Shown here in pieces: positions 5,609 through 7,320 of a stretch of DNA of 7,320 bases (the first letter of the stretch is position 1; every line of letters starts with the position of its first letter). The DNA is from Planctomycetaceae bacterium (GTDB lineage: Bacteria; Planctomycetota; Planctomycetia; Pirellulales; Pirellulaceae): the NCBI GenBank assembly GCA_003455945.1, contig DMPQ01000159.1, forward strand, positions 1,748-9,067, in the 5' to 3' direction. The position numbers were made by a program, and so were the translations under genes. The notes beneath the pieces were generated by a model, which made no database searches, was not told the origin of the DNA, and saw only the letters and a program-made list of their open reading frames with translations.

Positions 5609-7320
5609 TCAGGCGAGGTCGCGGTCCTCGAACAGGATCAGCCCCAGCAGCAACGCGATGCCGGCGTACAGCAGGCAGTAGATGAAGGCCCAACCGAGAT
5701 AGGCCATCGGAACCGTCGCTCCGCCGGTCAACGCCGCCTGGACGTTGAAGTGGTCGAGCACCGGCACGATCGTCGCGATCAGCTGTCCGAAGAAGACGAC
5801 CGGCTCGAACGCCTCGACCGCCACCGAGCTCTGGACGATCAGCGGCGTCAGGTGTCCGAGCAGGTAGATCGAGAAGCAGATCAGCAGGTTGGCCATGATC
5901 GGCAGTCGGGTCGAGATCGCGACTCCGATCGCCACGAAGACGACCACTTCCATGAAGGCGAGCACCATCGCCGGGACGATGCTCATCATCTCGGCGAAGC
6001 ACTGCTGCCAGAGCACCTCGGACCCGGCCGTCTCCTTCAGGTCGTAGACCGGCTTGTACGAGACGACGATCAGGAAGACGACCGAGAGAGCGACGTAGAG
6101 CAGCCCGGTGCTCCAGACGATCCCGACGAACTTGCCGATGATGAAGTCGCGTCGGCCGATCGGCTTGCTGAGTACGGTCAGGCTCGTCCGACCTTCGATC
6201 TCCTCGGCGATCGACTTGCTCGCCGCCCAGACCGCCATGAAGATGCTCGCCACCAACATCACCGTCAGCACGGCGTCCTTGAGCATCTTGATGTCTTCAT
6301 TGAACGTGTAGTACGGAATGAAGATCGATGCGACGGCGAAGAGCGAGCCGAGAATCAGGAAGAGCAGGTAGACCGGCTGAGCCGCTTCGGTCTTGAAGGT
6401 CGACAGCGCGATGGCCGAGATCTTCGGCAGCGCCGTCCGCTGCATCAGATAGAGCAGCACGAGCCCGACGACCCAGATCGCGGTCTGCGGAATCACCGCC
6501 ACCTCGGGGAACTCGGGCTGAGTCGTCATGCGGATCGTCAGCGACGCAGGTCCGTCGCCGAGATTGCGGAACCAGAGCTTCGTCGTCCGCCCCGGAGGAA
6601 TCGGCGACAGCTCGTAACCCGGCGCGTGGTAGTAACCGACCCCTTCTTCGGTCCCGATCGTTTCGGCGACCGGTACGATCAGATGCTCGGGGAGGTCGCG
6701 CTCGATCGGCTGAGCCGCCATCTCGAGTCGCTGGTTCGAGAAGAGAACGAGCGTCTTGAGCTCGTCCGACAGGAACTCGATCGGCACCTCGGTCCCGGAG
6801 CCGTTGTCGGCGGGAATCTCGGCCTTGATCTCGACGCCATCCTTCGCATCGCGCAGTCGCCAGAGCGACTCGAGCTTCCGGTTCGGCTGCTTCACCACCT
6901 GGAGCGACGCGTAGTTCGACAGGCCGAGGGCGTAGCCGCCGACGGCGAAGATCGCCAGGCCGACGAAGATCGAACCGAACCAGTAGAGCGCCCCTTCGCG
7001 GATCGCGTCACCGATCTGGTCCATCGTGCGGCGCGAGACGAGCGCCAACAGACCGAAGCCGACGGCGATCGAAACCGGAATCAGCGCGATCGCCAACAGC
7101 GCGACGTCGGTGATCGCTCCGCCGGTTCCGCCGGTCGCCTGAGCGGCATTCCACTGCGGGACGACGATCAGCGGAATCGATCCGACCAGTGCCAGCACCG
7201 ACAGCACGGCGCCGACTCGATTCCGAAGCGTCGGTCGATCGTAGAGACCGCCGATCGGCCCGATTCGGGAGATCAGCCAAGTCACTCCCAGCACCGCCGC
7301 CGAGACGACCAGCCCCGCCA
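5609..7320 (-). CDS. ABC-2 type transporter permease with internal soluble domain (permease A, 5' end missing)
   Basis: Large membrane subunit that runs off the right edge. A GTG at 7294 is available, but the frame continues upstream as AGLVVSAA joined to VLGVTWLIS, clearly one transmembrane helix, so the true start lies outside. Numbering from 7294 as residue 1, hydrophobic segments lie near 26-46, 61-87, 103-126, 271-285, 307-328, 340-358, 388-412, 432-460, 465-489 and 532-554. Residues 127-270 (6485-6916) form a soluble domain with alternating short strands, many prolines and no cysteine, probably outside the cytoplasmic membrane and not one I recognise. The second half is the ABC-2 permease proper. 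Its cytoplasmic motif at 364-388 has E364, E366-G-R-T369, L375-S-K-P378, R381-R and I386-G-K388, matching the other two permeases. The protein ends LFEDRDLA. It is the first visible gene of the minus-strand series; its ATPase may be ATPase A across the 348-base gap or a gene outside the window. Function in transport is certain only at family level. Confidence 0.87.
   Translation of the reverse strand, partial: AGLVVSAAVLGVTWLISRIGPIGGLYDRPTLRNRVGAVLSVLALVGSIPLIVVPQWNAAQATGGTGGAITDVALLAIALIPVSIAVGFGLLALVSRRTMDQIGDAIREGALYWFGSIFVGLAIFAVGGYALGLSNYASLQVVKQPNRKLESLWRLRDAKDGVEIKAEIPADNGSGTEVPIEFLSDELKTLVLFSNQRLEMAAQPIERDLPEHLIVPVAETIGTEEGVGYYHAPGYELSPIPPGRTTKLWFRNLGDGPASLTIRMTTQPEFPEVAVIPQTAIWVVGLVLLYLMQRTALPKISAIALSTFKTEAAQPVYLLFLILGSLFAVASIFIPYYTFNEDIKMLKDAVLTVMLVASIFMAVWAASKSIAEEIEGRTSLTVLSKPIGRRDFIIGKFVGIVWSTGLLYVALSVVFLIVVSYKPVYDLKETAGSEVLWQQCFAEMMSIVPAMVLAFMEVVVFVAIGVAISTRLPIMANLLICFSIYLLGHLTPLIVQSSVAVEAFEPVVFFGQLIATIVPVLDHFNVQAALTGGATVPMAYLGWAFIYCLLYAGIALLLGLILFEDRDLA

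Noticed and set aside
1..7320. CRISPR array, tRNA, rRNA, insertion sequence, toxin-antitoxin or defence gene
   Set aside because: No regularly spaced repeats, no tRNA-like cloverleaf, no terminal inverted repeats with a transposase, and every substantial gene is explained by CsrA, SurE or ABC-transporter families.

Overview
The window is about 63% G+C (hand estimate) and is coding-dense on the minus strand. It looks like a chromosomal segment of a planctomycete-type bacterium. That placement is an inference from protein style: ABC-2 permeases of the 'SKP...R...GK' type, one starting MPIHDVGYRSW, stand next to csrA and a short SurE. There is no rRNA or other marker to prove it.

Layout from left to right. 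Positions 1-34 hold the first 11 codons of a gene that leaves the window to the left, with a good ribosome binding site and a plausible promoter. Positions 35-426 are non-coding and carry a perfect 11-bp stem-loop at 107-132. A CsrA-type RNA-binding protein lies on the plus strand at 427-705. It faces surE (721-1431, minus) with only 15 bases between the stop codons, and a 10-bp inverted repeat spans both 3' ends. Everything right of surE is also on the minus strand: permease C (1473-2261), ATPase B (2345-3274), permease B (3331-4344), ATPase A (4331-5260), a 348-base non-coding stretch (5261-5608), and permease A (5609 to beyond the right edge).

Read in the direction of transcription, right to left, the order is permease A, gap, ATPase A / permease B (14-base overlap), ATPase B, permease C, surE. 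Two ATPases and three related permeases suggest one or two NosFY/CcmA-like ABC-2 transporters. ATPase A with permease B is translationally linked, and ATPase B with permease C is a natural second pair. Permease A may pair with ATPase A or with a gene outside the window. The substrate cannot be read from the sequence. SurE, a nucleotidase of general metabolism, is probably just the last gene of the transcription unit.

I found no CRISPR array, tRNA, rRNA, transposase, phage gene or recognisable defence system. The more unusual points are the non-canonical Q-loops of both ATPases, the roughly 145-residue soluble domain inside permease A, a CsrA with a long tail and an altered N-terminal loop, a strong excess of GATC, and several perfect inverted repeats in the few non-coding stretches.
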